Below, piece by piece: positions 47,410 to 56,036 of a stretch of 64,000 nucleotides of DNA. This DNA is from Mesorhizobium sp. CU3 (GTDB lineage: Bacteria > Pseudomonadota > Alphaproteobacteria > Rhizobiales > Rhizobiaceae): NCBI RefSeq assembly GCF_006442965.1, contig NZ_VFWX01000002.1:124001-188000 (forward strand), in the 5' to 3' direction. The notes under the pieces were generated by a model. It was not told the DNA's origin and did no database searches. It worked only from the letters and a program-made list of their open reading frames with translations. The first letter of the stretch is position 1; each line of letters begins with the position of its first letter. The position numbers and the translations under genes are program-made.

Positions 47410-49062
47410 TTGACGCAACTGCCGACCGAATTCCCCGATTTCGGGCTGACGCCCGAAGAGCGCCGCGCAGCGGTGCGCGGCCATTATTACGAATGGCCAG
47501 GCATGGACGGCGAGCGCGGCGAGATCTGGTGCTACTCGGACCGGTTTTCCTATCGTCCCGGCGAGACGGTGACCCTGCATGTCAGCTCGACCGCGCCGCA
47601 ATTCTCAATCAGCATTGTCCGCGACGGAGCTACCGAAACCAAAGTCTTCGAAAAGACCGGCCTGTCGGCGCGCTGGCAGGACACGCCCGACCAGTGCTCG
47701 GTCGAAGGCTGCGGCTGGCAGGCCTCGTTCGACTTTCGCGTCGAGCCCGACTGGCCGTCGGCCGCCTACCGCATAACGCTGACGGCTGATGGCCGCGACG
47801 GCAGGCTGATCCTCAGTCATCACCTCTTCATCGTCGCGCCGCCACTGGGCAACAAACCCGGCCGCCTGCTGCAGGTCGCGGCGACCGGCACCTGGCTCGC
47901 CTACAACACCTGGGGCGGCTCCAACCATTATCAGGGCATCACCGGCCCGAAGCGCGACCAGTATGCCACGATGGTCTCCACGCAGCGCCCCTGGTGCCGC
48001 GGCTTCGTCGTGCTGCCTAGGGAGGCCCCGCGCGTGCCCCTGGAAGTGGCGATGCCGCCAAAAACCGTGCCGCGCTATCCGCATATGGAATGGGCCTTCG
48101 CCACGGGACATTCGAAGAAATATGCCTCGTCCGGCTGGGCGAGCTACGACAGCCATCTCTTCCGCTTCGCCGAGCGCGCCGGCTACAGAATAGACCTCGC
48201 CAGCCAGCACGATCTGCATTTCTCGCCAGAGATCCTCGACGGCTACGACTGCGTCGTCTTCGTCGGCCATGACGAATACTGGACCTGGGAGATGCGCGAC
48301 GCGGTCGACACTTACGTCGAGCGCGGCGGCCATGCGGCGCGCTTTGCCGGCAATTTCATGTGGCAGACCAGGCTGGAGGACCAGGGCCGGCGGCAAATCT
48401 GCTACAAGTACCGGGCGCGCGCCGAGGACCCGGCCTATCGCGGCGGCGACGTCACCCGCGCCACCAATTCCTGGGAGGCGCCGGAGATCGGCCGTCCCGG
48501 CAGCGCCACGTTCGGCCTCAACGCGACCCGAGGCGTCTATGCCGGCTGGGGCGGCTGCGCGCCGCGCGGCGTGCGCGGCTTTCCGGTCTATCGTCCGGAG
48601 CACTGGGCCTTCGCCGGCACCGGCATCTATTATGGCGACCTGCTCGGCGCCGACAGTCATGTCTATGGCTATGAGGTCGACGGCCTCGACTTCGAGATCC
48701 GCGGCGGCCTGCCCTACCCGACCGCCGACAGCGGCGCGCCGGAGGGGCTGCAGGTGCTGGCCGTCGGCATGGCGAGCCAGGTCGAGGAAAGCGCCGACAT
48801 CCCGATCGAGGACCAGTTCCTCACCGACGAGGACGGCCGCTTCACCGCCGAGACTTTGTTCGGCGAGGCCAGCGACGCCAATCTGGAAAAGGTCAAGCGC
48901 GGCAACGGCATGATCGTCAATTTCCCGCGCGGCAAAGGCGAGGTGTTCCACGCTGGAAGCTGCGAATGGGTCGCCGGCCTGCTAAGGCAGGATCCGATGG
49001 TCGAACGCGTGACCAAAAATGTCCTCGACCGCTATCTTGGCCGCGACGAGAGGGGCGAATGA
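47410..49062 (+). CDS. N,N-dimethylformamidase large-subunit-like amidohydrolase
   Basis: A 550-residue protein matching the large (beta) subunit family of N,N-dimethylformamidase. An N-terminal beta-sandwich (about 25-140, 'YRPGETVTLHVSSTAPQFSI') is followed by the catalytic-type domain (about 150-540) with 'AYNTWGGSNHYQGITGP', 'VFVGHDEYWTWEMRD' and 'GMIVNFPRGKGEVFHAGS'. The known enzyme hydrolyses DMF to dimethylamine and formate with an iron held by two Tyr and one Glu; those residues cannot be mapped with certainty here. The small subunit gene is not adjacent. TTG start; overlaps the aminotransferase gene by an ATGA. Confidence 0.85.
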   Translation: MTQLPTEFPDFGLTPEERRAAVRGHYYEWPGMDGERGEIWCYSDRFSYRPGETVTLHVSSTAPQFSISIVRDGATETKVFEKTGLSARWQDTPDQCSVEGCGWQASFDFRVEPDWPSAAYRITLTADGRDGRLILSHHLFIVAPPLGNKPGRLLQVAATGTWLAYNTWGGSNHYQGITGPKRDQYATMVSTQRPWCRGFVVLPREAPRVPLEVAMPPKTVPRYPHMEWAFATGHSKKYASSGWASYDSHLFRFAERAGYRIDLASQHDLHFSPEILDGYDCVVFVGHDEYWTWEMRDAVDTYVERGGHAARFAGNFMWQTRLEDQGRRQICYKYRARAEDPAYRGGDVTRATNSWEAPEIGRPGSATFGLNATRGVYAGWGGCAPRGVRGFPVYRPEHWAFAGTGIYYGDLLGADSHVYGYEVDGLDFEIRGGLPYPTADSGAPEGLQVLAVGMASQVEESADIPIEDQFLTDEDGRFTAETLFGEASDANLEKVKRGNGMIVNFPRGKGEVFHAGSCEWVAGLLRQDPMVERVTKNVLDRYLGRDERGE

Positions 49063-50426
49063 ACACTGCGCAGTCCATCGAAACCGCCAGCCGGCCGAAC
49101 CTGTTCCATTTCACGCGGCGGCCCCAGCCGATGGTGGACCGCGCCGACGGCATCTATCTGTGGGACAGGGGCGGCCGCCGCTACATCGACGGCTCGAGCG
49201 GCGCGGTCAACGTCAATGTCGGTCACGGCAACCGCAACGTCATCGATGCGATGAAGCGGCAGCTCGACCGAGTCAGCTTCGCCTACATCTTCCAGTTCGA
49301 GAACGAATCGGCCGTCGCGCTGGCGCGCGACCTTGCCGAGCGGCTTCCGAACGGGCTCGACCGGATCTACTTCGTCTCCGGCGGCTCCGAGGCGGTCGAG
49401 GCCTGCCTCAAGCTGGCGCGCCAATGGGCGGTGGCGACTGGCCAGGACAAGCGCTGGAAGATTATCGGCCGCATGCCTTCCTATCATGGCATCACGCTTG
49501 GCACGCTTGCCGTCACCGGCGACGATATCCTGACCAGGACATTCGACCCGGTCGGCCGTCCGATGCCGCTGGTGCCGGCCCCTTCTGTCCATCGCGATCG
49601 CGACAATCTGTCGATGGAAGAGCGCGGCGTCCGCTACGCCGATATGCTTGAGGAAAAGATCCTGGAGGAAGGGCCCGAAAGCGTTCTGGCCTTCATCATG
49701 GAGCCGATCGGCGGCGCGGCGACCGCGGCGCTGGTGCCGCCCGACAGCTATTTTGCCCGGATCCGCGACATCTGCGACCGCCACGGCATCCTGCTTATCC
49801 ACGACGAGGTAATGACCGGCATCGGACGCACCGGAAAATTCCTGGGCGGTGACCACTGGGCCTGCCGGCCGGATATCGTCGCGCTGTCGAAAGGGCTGAG
49901 CTCGGGCTATGCGCCCCTGGGGGCACTTGCCGCGACCGAGAGGATCGTCGGGCCGGTCGTTGCTGCCGGCGGCTTCCTGCACGGCCATACCTATGGCGGC
50001 AACCCCGTCGCCTGCGCGGCCGGCGTCGCCGTGCTGGACGAAGTCGACCGCCTGGGCCTGGTCGAGAATTCCGCCGTCATGGGCGAAGTGCTGCGGGGCG
50101 AAATCGAAGCTCTCTCCAGCCGCTTTCCGTTCATTGCCGATGTGCGTGGCAAAGGCCTGTTCATGGGGGCGGAACTCTACGCCGACCCCGTGGCCAGGAC
50201 GCCGCTGCCACAAAACCTGAACGCCAATCTGCGGCTCATCGATCTGGCCTTCGAGCGTGGACTGGTCATCTATTCGCGACGCGTGCGCGGCGGCCCGGTG
50301 AGTGATAATTTCATGGTCTGCCCGCCTTTGATTACGACGCGCGAGCAGATCGGCGAGATCATCGCCGTGCTTGGCGACACGCTGGAAGCGCTTGCCGCCG
50401 AACTCGGTCTGCCGGTCGATCGCTGA
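49059..50426 (+). CDS. PLP-dependent class III aminotransferase
   Basis: A 455-residue fold-type I aminotransferase of the omega-amino-acid/polyamine class. The cofactor Lys is in 'DIVALSKGLSSGYAPLGA', the PLP-binding Asp in 'LLIHDEVMTGIGRTG', and the Gly-Ser phosphate loop in 'YFVSGGSEAVEACL'. Substrates of this class are usually omega-amines or diamines with pyruvate or 2-oxoglutarate as acceptor. Its ATG overlaps the stop of the dimethylformamidase-like gene by four bases, a sign of coupled expression. Confidence 0.93.
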   Translation: MNTAQSIETASRPNLFHFTRRPQPMVDRADGIYLWDRGGRRYIDGSSGAVNVNVGHGNRNVIDAMKRQLDRVSFAYIFQFENESAVALARDLAERLPNGLDRIYFVSGGSEAVEACLKLARQWAVATGQDKRWKIIGRMPSYHGITLGTLAVTGDDILTRTFDPVGRPMPLVPAPSVHRDRDNLSMEERGVRYADMLEEKILEEGPESVLAFIMEPIGGAATAALVPPDSYFARIRDICDRHGILLIHDEVMTGIGRTGKFLGGDHWACRPDIVALSKGLSSGYAPLGALAATERIVGPVVAAGGFLHGHTYGGNPVACAAGVAVLDEVDRLGLVENSAVMGEVLRGEIEALSSRFPFIADVRGKGLFMGAELYADPVARTPLPQNLNANLRLIDLAFERGLVIYSRRVRGGPVSDNFMVCPPLITTREQIGEIIAVLGDTLEALAAELGLPVDR

Positions 50427-50449
50427 GGCCGCGCAAGGGAGGAGCCGCT

Positions 50450-50953
50450 ATGGAAAGGGTGCTTGTCTCGGCCTGCTTGCTCGGCAGCAAGGTGCGCTAC
50501 AACGGCTCGTTTCGGCTCGACCGTCATCCCGTGCTGGCGCGCTGGCAGTCGGAGGGCCGGATCGTGCAGATCTGCCCCGAGGTCGCCGCGGGTTTCGCGA
50601 CGCCGCGCCCGCCGGCCGAAATCCAGGGCGCCGGCGACGGCCATGCGGTTCTGCAAGGCCAAGGCCGCGTAATCGAACAGACCGGCGGCGATGTCACCCG
50701 CCTTTACCGTGAAGCCGGGCAACTGGCGCTCGACCTCGCCCGCGAAAGCGGATGCCGCTACGCCGTTCTGACGGACGGCAGCCCGTCCTGCGGCAGCAGT
50801 TTCATCTATGACGGGAGTTTTTCAGGCGCGCGCGTGGCGGGCCGAGGCACGACCACCGCGCTGCTCGAGGAAAACGGCGTCCGCGTCTTTTCGGAAGACA
50901 GGATCAACGAGCTTGACGATCTCTTGACCGGCGCTGCCGGACCTGCGGACTAA
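50450..50953 (+). CDS. DUF523 protein (TudS-like desulfidase family)
   Basis: A 167-residue DUF523 protein. The three conserved Cys that hold a [4Fe-4S] cluster in characterised TudS-type members are in 'LVSACLLGSKVRYNG', 'VQICPEVAAG' and 'GSPSCGSSFIYDG'. TudS removes sulfur from thiouracil; whether this member does so is unknown. A strong GGGAGGAG ribosome site precedes the ATG. It lies 23 bases after the aminotransferase and three bases before the acetyltransferase. Confidence 0.88.
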   Translation: MERVLVSACLLGSKVRYNGSFRLDRHPVLARWQSEGRIVQICPEVAAGFATPRPPAEIQGAGDGHAVLQGQGRVIEQTGGDVTRLYREAGQLALDLARESGCRYAVLTDGSPSCGSSFIYDGSFSGARVAGRGTTTALLEENGVRVFSEDRINELDDLLTGAAGPAD

Positions 50954-50956
50954 TCG

Positions 50957-51460
50957 ATGCGGCAGCAGGCCACCGACATACTTCTGCGGCCCGGCACCAT
51001 CGACGACGTCGAGGTGATATATGCCGCGCTGCTCAGCCTCAGCAGACAGATAGGCTCACACCAGGACATCAAATCGACGTCCAAGGACATCCGCACCTAC
51101 GGTTTCGGTGACAAACCCGCCTTCTCTACCCTGATCGCCGAGGTCGACGGCGCGTTCGCGGGTCTTTGCCTGTATTTCCCGATTTTTTCGACCTGGATGG
51201 GCCGTCCCGGCGTCTATATCCAGGACCTCTATGTCGAGGACCGTTTTCGCGGCCGGCGTATCGGCGAAAAGCTGCTGCGGCGCGTCGCCAAGGAATGCCG
51301 CGCGGCAGGCGGCGTCTATCTGAGACTCTCGGTCGACACCGACAATGAGAGCGCCAAGGCTTTCTATGAACGCCTGGGCATAGGCTGGGCGAACTACGAG
51401 CAGGTGCAAAAGATCGTCGGCGACGCCTTCTTCGCCTTTGCCGACGCGCCGGAGGAATGA
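50957..51460 (+). CDS. GNAT N-acetyltransferase
   Basis: A 167-residue acetyl-CoA-dependent transferase. The pyrophosphate-binding loop 'VEDRFRGRRIGEKLLRRVA' (R-x-x-G-x-G-like) follows 'GVYIQDLYV', and 'NESAKAFYERLGIGW' is the usual C-terminal turn. Overall it resembles diamine/spermidine acetyltransferases, which fits the acetylpolyamine-deacetylase-like gene next to it. Starts three bases after the DUF523 stop; the ribosome site is weak, so translation may be coupled. Confidence 0.88.
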   Translation: MRQQATDILLRPGTIDDVEVIYAALLSLSRQIGSHQDIKSTSKDIRTYGFGDKPAFSTLIAEVDGAFAGLCLYFPIFSTWMGRPGVYIQDLYVEDRFRGRRIGEKLLRRVAKECRAAGGVYLRLSVDTDNESAKAFYERLGIGWANYEQVQKIVGDAFFAFADAPEE

Positions 51461-51462
51461 CG

Positions 51463-52491
51463 ATGAAAGCTTTTTACGCCGAAGAGCAGAAGCGCCACGA
51501 TCCGAAGGCTTTCCTGTCCAGCGGCGCGCCGCAGCCCAATCCGGAAAAACCGGAGCGGGTCGAGAGATTGTTAGCCGGCGCAATATCGGCTGGATTGACG
51601 GTGGAGCGACCGAAAAATCACGGCCTCGGCCCGATCTCAGCTATCCACACGCCCGAATATCTCGACTTCCTCGAGCACATTTTTTCACGCTGGCAGCGCA
51701 TCGAAGACGCCTCCGCCGAAGTCATCCCGAACATCCATCCGATCGCGCGCGGCGGCTCTTATCCCGCCTCGGCGGTTGGTCAGGCCGGCTATCACATGGC
51801 CGACACCGCCTGCCCGATCTCGGCCGAGACCTGGAACAGCGCGCTATGGAGCGCCTGGAGCGCGGTCGAGGCCGCCGAGGCCGTGATGACCGGCGCGGCT
51901 TCGGCCTATGCGCTCTGCCGCCCGCCGGGGCATCACGCCTTTGCCGATGTCGCCGGCGGCTTCTGTTTCATCAACAATTCGGCGGTCGCGGCGCAGGTGT
52001 TGCGGAAAAATGCTGCGCGCGTCGCCATCCTCGATGTCGACCTGCATCACGGCAACGGCACGCAAGGCGTCTTCTACGCCCGTCCCGACGTGCTCACCGT
52101 CTCGCTGCATGCTGATCCGGTGCGCTTCTATCCGTTCTTCTGGGGTCATGCCGACGAGCGCGGCGAAGGCCTTGGGCTGGGCTACAATCTCAACCTGCCG
52201 CTGCCGCGCAAATCCGCCGACGCGGCGTTTCTCGAAGCGCTCGGCACGGCCTTCCAGCGCATCCGCGCCTTCGCCCCTGAGGCGCTGGTGGTGGCGCTCG
52301 GCCTCGACGCCTTCGAAGGCGACCCCTTCGGCGGGCTTTCGGTGACGACACCTGGCTATTCCCGGATCGGCGAAGCGATTGCCGGGCTTGGCCTGCCGAC
52401 GGTCATCGTCCAGGAAGGCGGCTATCTCTGCGACGCGCTCGGCGACAACCTAACCGCCTTCCTGACCGGCTTCGGCGGCAAGCACGGATAG
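51463..52491 (+). CDS. Histone-deacetylase-family acetylpolyamine amidohydrolase
   Basis: A 342-residue Zn-dependent deacetylase. The active-site elements are 'RPPGHHAF', 'DVDLHHGNGTQG' and 'GLDAFEGDPFGG'. Bacterial members with the N-terminal 'HDPKAFLSSGAPQPNPEKPERV' loop remove acetyl groups from acetylated polyamines. A start two codons upstream overlaps the GNAT stop, but GGAGGA is placed well for ATG 51463. Acetyltransferase and deacetylase side by side suggests control of, or passage through, an N-acetylated amine. Confidence 0.92.
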   Translation: MKAFYAEEQKRHDPKAFLSSGAPQPNPEKPERVERLLAGAISAGLTVERPKNHGLGPISAIHTPEYLDFLEHIFSRWQRIEDASAEVIPNIHPIARGGSYPASAVGQAGYHMADTACPISAETWNSALWSAWSAVEAAEAVMTGAASAYALCRPPGHHAFADVAGGFCFINNSAVAAQVLRKNAARVAILDVDLHHGNGTQGVFYARPDVLTVSLHADPVRFYPFFWGHADERGEGLGLGYNLNLPLPRKSADAAFLEALGTAFQRIRAFAPEALVVALGLDAFEGDPFGGLSVTTPGYSRIGEAIAGLGLPTVIVQEGGYLCDALGDNLTAFLTGFGGKHG

Positions 52492-52497
52492 CCCGGA

Positions 52498-53766
52498 TTA
52501 AGATCGCTGTTGCCTGAGCATCGCGATCACCCGATGCACGCTTTCCAGCGTCTCCGCGATCTCGCCCGCCGTGTTGTAATGCGCGATGCCGATGCGCACG
52601 ACGCCTTGCTCGGCCGGAATGCCGAGCTGGTGGACGATCTCCCACGCATAATTGTGGCCGGACCACAGGAAGATGTTTTCGGCATTCATCTGCCGCACGA
52701 TCGTTTCCGGCGCGATGCCTTCGACGGTGAAGGAAACCGTCGGCACGCGTTCACCGAGACGGTCCAGATCGGTGATGCCACGAATGGTCAGGCCCTCGAT
52801 ATCCGAAAGACCCTCGATCAACTGCCGGGCGAGCGCATTCTCATAGGCGATCGAAACTTCGAACGCCTTCGCGATCCGCTGCCGCCGCGAGCCACCCTCG
52901 CCGGCTGCCGCGCCGAGATCGGCGAAGTAGTCGATTGCCGCCGTCAGGCCGGCCATCAGTTCGATCTGCGGCGTGCCGAGCTCGAACCGTTCCGGCAGGC
53001 CATTGGAAGAGCACCGGCATTTATAGGGCTGCAGCGCATCGATGACGTCGCGGCGGCCCCACAAGATGCCCATATGCGGCCCGAAGAATTTATAGGCCGA
53101 GCAGATCAGGAAATCGCAGCCGAGGTCCTGCACGTCGATCAGCCCATGCGGCGCGAACTGCACCGCGTCGACATAGACCAGCGCGCCCGCCTGCTTGGCG
53201 ATCGCCGTCAGCGCCTTCACCCGGTTGATCGAACCAGTGAGGTTCGAGGCATAGTTCAGCGCCACCAGCCGCGTCCTGTCCGAAAGCAGCGCCTTGAGCG
53301 CCGCTTCCTCGACCTGCCAGCTCTGCTCGTCGAACGGCAGGAACCGAACCACCAAGCCGAGATCCTCGGCAAGCTGCAGCCAGGGCGAGACATTGCCCTC
53401 ATGGTCCATGCGCGTGACGATGATCTCGTCGCCGGGCTTCATCGTGCGGCCGAGCGTGCGCGACATGTGATAGGTCAGCGTCGTCATGTTTGCGCCGATG
53501 ACGATTTCCTCGACGCTCGCCGCATTGAGGAAGTCGGCCATCGCGGCATGCGCCTCGTCAACCACTTGCTGCGCCGCGACCGTCGTCTCGAAGAAGCCGC
53601 CGAGATTGGCGTTGGTGGTCAGCAGGCAGCGTGACACCGCGTCGGCCACCTCTTGCGGCACCTGCGTGCCGGCCGGATTGTCGAGATAGATGCGACGGCG
53701 GCCCTTGTCGGTCAGCGCAAGCGCCGGGAACTTGCCGCGCACCGCCTCGATCGGAAAATCTGCCAT
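52498..53766 (-). CDS. Cysteine-desulfurase-like PLP protein (TIGR01976 group)
   Basis: A 422-residue fold-type I PLP enzyme of the class V aminotransferase family. The cofactor Lys is in 'FLICSAYKFFGPHMGI' and the phosphate-binding region in 'IVIGANMTTLTYHMSR'. It resembles the cysteine-desulfurase-like group, but the flexible Cys loop of true NifS/IscS enzymes is not obvious ('RCSSNGLPERFELGTPQ' holds two Cys in a different place), so the substrate is uncertain. An ATG three codons upstream is an alternative start. It converges on the deacetylase with six bases between stops. Confidence 0.88.
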   Translation of the reverse strand: MADFPIEAVRGKFPALALTDKGRRRIYLDNPAGTQVPQEVADAVSRCLLTTNANLGGFFETTVAAQQVVDEAHAAMADFLNAASVEEIVIGANMTTLTYHMSRTLGRTMKPGDEIIVTRMDHEGNVSPWLQLAEDLGLVVRFLPFDEQSWQVEEAALKALLSDRTRLVALNYASNLTGSINRVKALTAIAKQAGALVYVDAVQFAPHGLIDVQDLGCDFLICSAYKFFGPHMGILWGRRDVIDALQPYKCRCSSNGLPERFELGTPQIELMAGLTAAIDYFADLGAAAGEGGSRRQRIAKAFEVSIAYENALARQLIEGLSDIEGLTIRGITDLDRLGERVPTVSFTVEGIAPETIVRQMNAENIFLWSGHNYAWEIVHQLGIPAEQGVVRIGIAHYNTAGEIAETLESVHRVIAMLRQQRS

Positions 53767-53803
53767 CGTCTCCATCCCCCTGTCTTTGTTTAATAATTTC
53801 CGG

Positions 53804-54871
53804 TCACGGGCACGGATTACCGACGCGCTGGTGGATCGCGTCGACCGCCTTCTGCATCTCTTCGGTCCAGGTGACGTCGGCCGACGACAACGCTATGTCG
53901 AGCTGGGCGACGCTGGTGGCACCGACAATATTGGCGGTCACGAAGGGCCGGCTCGACACGAAGGCGTTGGCGAACAGCGCCGGCTCCATGCCGAAGGAGC
54001 GCGCCAGCTCATTGTATTCCAGCTGCGCCGCGGCCGCGTTCGGCGTTTCATAGCGCTGGCCGCGGTTGAAGAGCTGCGAGCGCGAACCCTGCGGCCGCGC
54101 GCCATGGTCGTATTTGCCGGTGAGATAACCTTGCGCCAGCGGCGAATAGGGAAGCAGGGAAACCTCCTCGCGCGTGCAGACCTCGGCGAGGTTCACCTCG
54201 AAGGTGCGGTTGACGAGGTTATAGGCGTTCTGCAGCGACGCGACACGCGGGCCGACGCCCTTCTCGGACTCGAACAGGAAACGCATGACGCCCCAGGAAC
54301 TCTCGTTCGACAGGCCGAAATGGCGGATTTTTCCCGCCTTCACCAATTCCTCGAACACGGCAAGCGTCTCGGCGATCGGCGTCTCGTCGGACGGCGCGCC
54401 CTCGCTGTCGGCACGGCGCGGCATCGCGCCGACGCGCGTCGGGTTCGACCCCCACGGAATGTCCCGCTCCGGCCAATGGATCTGATAGAGGTCGATATAG
54501 TCGGTGCCGAGCTTGGCCAGCGACTTCTCGACCGCGTCGAAAATGTCGGTGCGGTTGAGCTGCGAGGGACGGTCGCCGCGGAACCAGGTGTTGCCGGTGC
54601 GGCCGACCACTTTCGAGGCGATGATCACCTTGTCGCGATTGCCGTTGGCCTTCAGCCAGGAGCCGATGATCTTCTCGGTGCGCCCCTGCGTTTCGGCCTT
54701 GGGCGGGATCGGGTAGAGTTCGGCCGTATCGATGAAGTTCACCCCGCGCGAGAACGCCAGGTCCATCTGCGCGTGACCTTCGGCCTCGGTGTTCTGCTGA
54801 CCCCAGGTCATCGACCCCAAGCAGATTTGCGAAACAAGAAGATCGGTCCGACCGAGGCGGCGTTTTTGCAT
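53804..54871 (-). CDS. Aldo/keto reductase (Tas/YajO-like)
   Basis: A 355-residue NADPH-dependent (beta/alpha)8 oxidoreductase. The catalytic tetrad is visible: Asp and Tyr in 'FIDTAELYPIP', Lys in 'IIASKVVGRTG' and His in 'YQIHWPERD'. The 'NAYNLVNRTFEVNLAEVC' and C-terminal 'IVGATSVAQLD' segments fit the Tas/YajO branch. GGAGAAATTTCG precedes ATG 54871, and a frame extension to 54925 is rejected. It lies 37 bases upstream of the desulfurase-like gene on the same strand and may be co-transcribed. Confidence 0.93.
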   Translation of the reverse strand: MQKRRLGRTDLLVSQICLGSMTWGQQNTEAEGHAQMDLAFSRGVNFIDTAELYPIPPKAETQGRTEKIIGSWLKANGNRDKVIIASKVVGRTGNTWFRGDRPSQLNRTDIFDAVEKSLAKLGTDYIDLYQIHWPERDIPWGSNPTRVGAMPRRADSEGAPSDETPIAETLAVFEELVKAGKIRHFGLSNESSWGVMRFLFESEKGVGPRVASLQNAYNLVNRTFEVNLAEVCTREEVSLLPYSPLAQGYLTGKYDHGARPQGSRSQLFNRGQRYETPNAAAAQLEYNELARSFGMEPALFANAFVSSRPFVTANIVGATSVAQLDIALSSADVTWTEEMQKAVDAIHQRVGNPCP

Positions 54872-54992
54872 CGAAATTTCTCCGCCGGGAAGTTTTTGCG
54901 CGGACAGCGCGGGGAGGAAATTCAAGCATAAAGCATAGGCCGGAGTTTCTCCAAGCCCTGCAGCCGCCGACTTTTGCGTGAATGTCTAAGAG

Positions 54993-55451
54993 CTAGCGTC
55001 TGGCGCCGGCGAGCGCGCGCCGCTTGGCCTCGTCGATCAGCATGTTAGCCACCTGCATGCGGATCATGGCGCGCTGGCGCAGATGCGGCGCGACGCGATC
55101 CGGATGGTTGGCGAAGGCGAAGTTCCGGCGTATGCGGCCGAAATCGGCGTTCTTGGCGGGACGGTCGAGACCGAGTTCACCGGCGATCGATTCAGGGTCG
55201 ATCGGCGGCAGCTTCTCCTCCGGTCGCGGTTCCTCGGCCGCCAGCACCACCTTTGCCTGGTCGAGCAACGCGGCGAATTCGGCGGCGAGATCGGCGCCTG
55301 CCTCACGGTATTCGGCGGCGACGCTCTCGCCGGCAACCTTGATGCGGCCGGAATGAAGCTCATCCGCCACCGACAGATAATCGAACGGAATGGACGGCCT
55401 TGCGCCCTCATCCCCGCCCTTTTCCGAGGCGATGATGAGGTCGTCGAGCAA
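54993..55451 (-). CDS. J-domain-like protein with an uncertain start
   Basis: At least 152 residues. The C-terminal part 'RIRRNFAFANHPDRVAPHLR' holds the HPD tripeptide of DnaJ-type J-domains between two helices, suggesting an Hsp70 co-chaperone-like protein. The Asp/Glu-rich N-terminal half is not recognised. The only usual start codon is TTG at 55451, without a good ribosome site; a protein-like reading frame continues for 19 more codons upstream to an in-frame TAG, so the true start may be non-standard or lost to a frameshift. Confidence 0.65.
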   Translation of the reverse strand: MLDDLIIASEKGGDEGARPSIPFDYLSVADELHSGRIKVAGESVAAEYREAGADLAAEFAALLDQAKVVLAAEEPRPEEKLPPIDPESIAGELGLDRPAKNADFGRIRRNFAFANHPDRVAPHLRQRAMIRMQVANMLIDEAKRRALAGARR

Positions 55452-55619
55452 CGAAGCGAAATCGAGCTTGCTCCCGGTGCCGATCTCAGCCTCCCACGAC
55501 CACGCGCACTATCGGTTTATGCGCAGACCATAGGGCGCTCTCGTTAAAAATGAATGCTGGCGATGTTAACAATTGCCGCGTTTTGCGGGCCTTTGAGCGC
55601 CTGAAACGGCACGCAAACT

Positions 55620-55652
55620 AAAAAGCCGGGCTGCATTTTCATACAGCCCGGC
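55620..55652 (-). terminator. Orphan rho-independent terminator
   Basis: On the minus strand GCCGGGCTG and CAGCCCGGC form a perfect 9-base stem with a 10-base loop, followed by five T residues. Confidence 0.8.
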
Positions 55653-55735
55653 AAGGTCGCCAGGAGTGGCGAGGAAAAAGCCAGCCATGAGCCGGCAACG
55701 TGCCTACGTTCGAGGATACGGAAAAGTTTCATCAA
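55620..55735 (-). ncRNA. Candidate small RNA ending at an orphan terminator
   Basis: A minus-strand intrinsic terminator has no protein gene in front of it. A possible -10 (CATAAT) lies on the minus strand near 55750, which would give a transcript of about 115 bases with two 3' hairpins. No clear -35 is visible, and no known sRNA family could be assigned. Confidence 0.3.
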
Positions 55736-55854
55736 AAATCGATTATGACAGAAAAATTCCGCGAGGCATGGCTGCTATGCAATTGCTGCACTGCACAATT
55801 TTAACAAATCACCTATATCGTGACGTCGGGAGGACCAACAGGGGCAACTGAGTC

Positions 55855-56019
55855 ATGGGGTTCTTCACTGAAATGTTCGCTCGGCCGCGGCCGCAGGAAC
55901 ACCAGCGTTACCGCTCGGCGCTCGCGCTTCTGAACGCGATGAGCAATGCCGACCGCGCCGACATCGGCATCAAGCCGGCGGATTTTCCGCGCATCGCGCG
56001 CGAGATGTCGATCCGCTAA
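55855..56019 (+). CDS. 54-residue DUF1127-like small protein
   Basis: A 54-residue basic protein, 'MGFFTEMFARPRPQEHQRYR' followed by 'ALLNAMSNADRADIGIKPAD'. The second half resembles the DUF1127/YjiS motif (L..L.D..L.DIG....DI), small Arg-rich proteins that in rhizobia affect phosphate uptake, RNA metabolism and stress responses. The 5' part differs from the usual DUF1127. A GGGG stretch lies about 12 bases upstream of the ATG, and a 12-base-pair hairpin follows 17 bases after the stop. Confidence 0.7.
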   Translation: MGFFTEMFARPRPQEHQRYRSALALLNAMSNADRADIGIKPADFPRIAREMSIR

Positions 56020-56036
56020 GCTTTAGGTGAACCGAA

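Larger units (their letters stand above)
55452..55854. other. Intergenic region with an orphan terminator
   Basis: About 400 bases between the J-domain-like gene and a 54-codon gene. Contains a minus-strand terminator (55620-55652) not belonging to any protein gene, a TCGCC/GGCGA hairpin next to it, and an AATTG/CAATT dyad around 55781-55800. The short minus-strand frame across the terminator is not considered a gene. Confidence 0.5.

Noticed and set aside
47605-48951. 448-codon minus-strand frame opposite the dimethylformamidase-like gene
   Set aside because: Antisense shadow in high-GC DNA; the sense gene has recognisable family motifs and couples to the next gene.
55544-55735. 63-codon minus-strand frame
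   Set aside because: It runs through a strong terminator hairpin and has no ribosome site or family resemblance.
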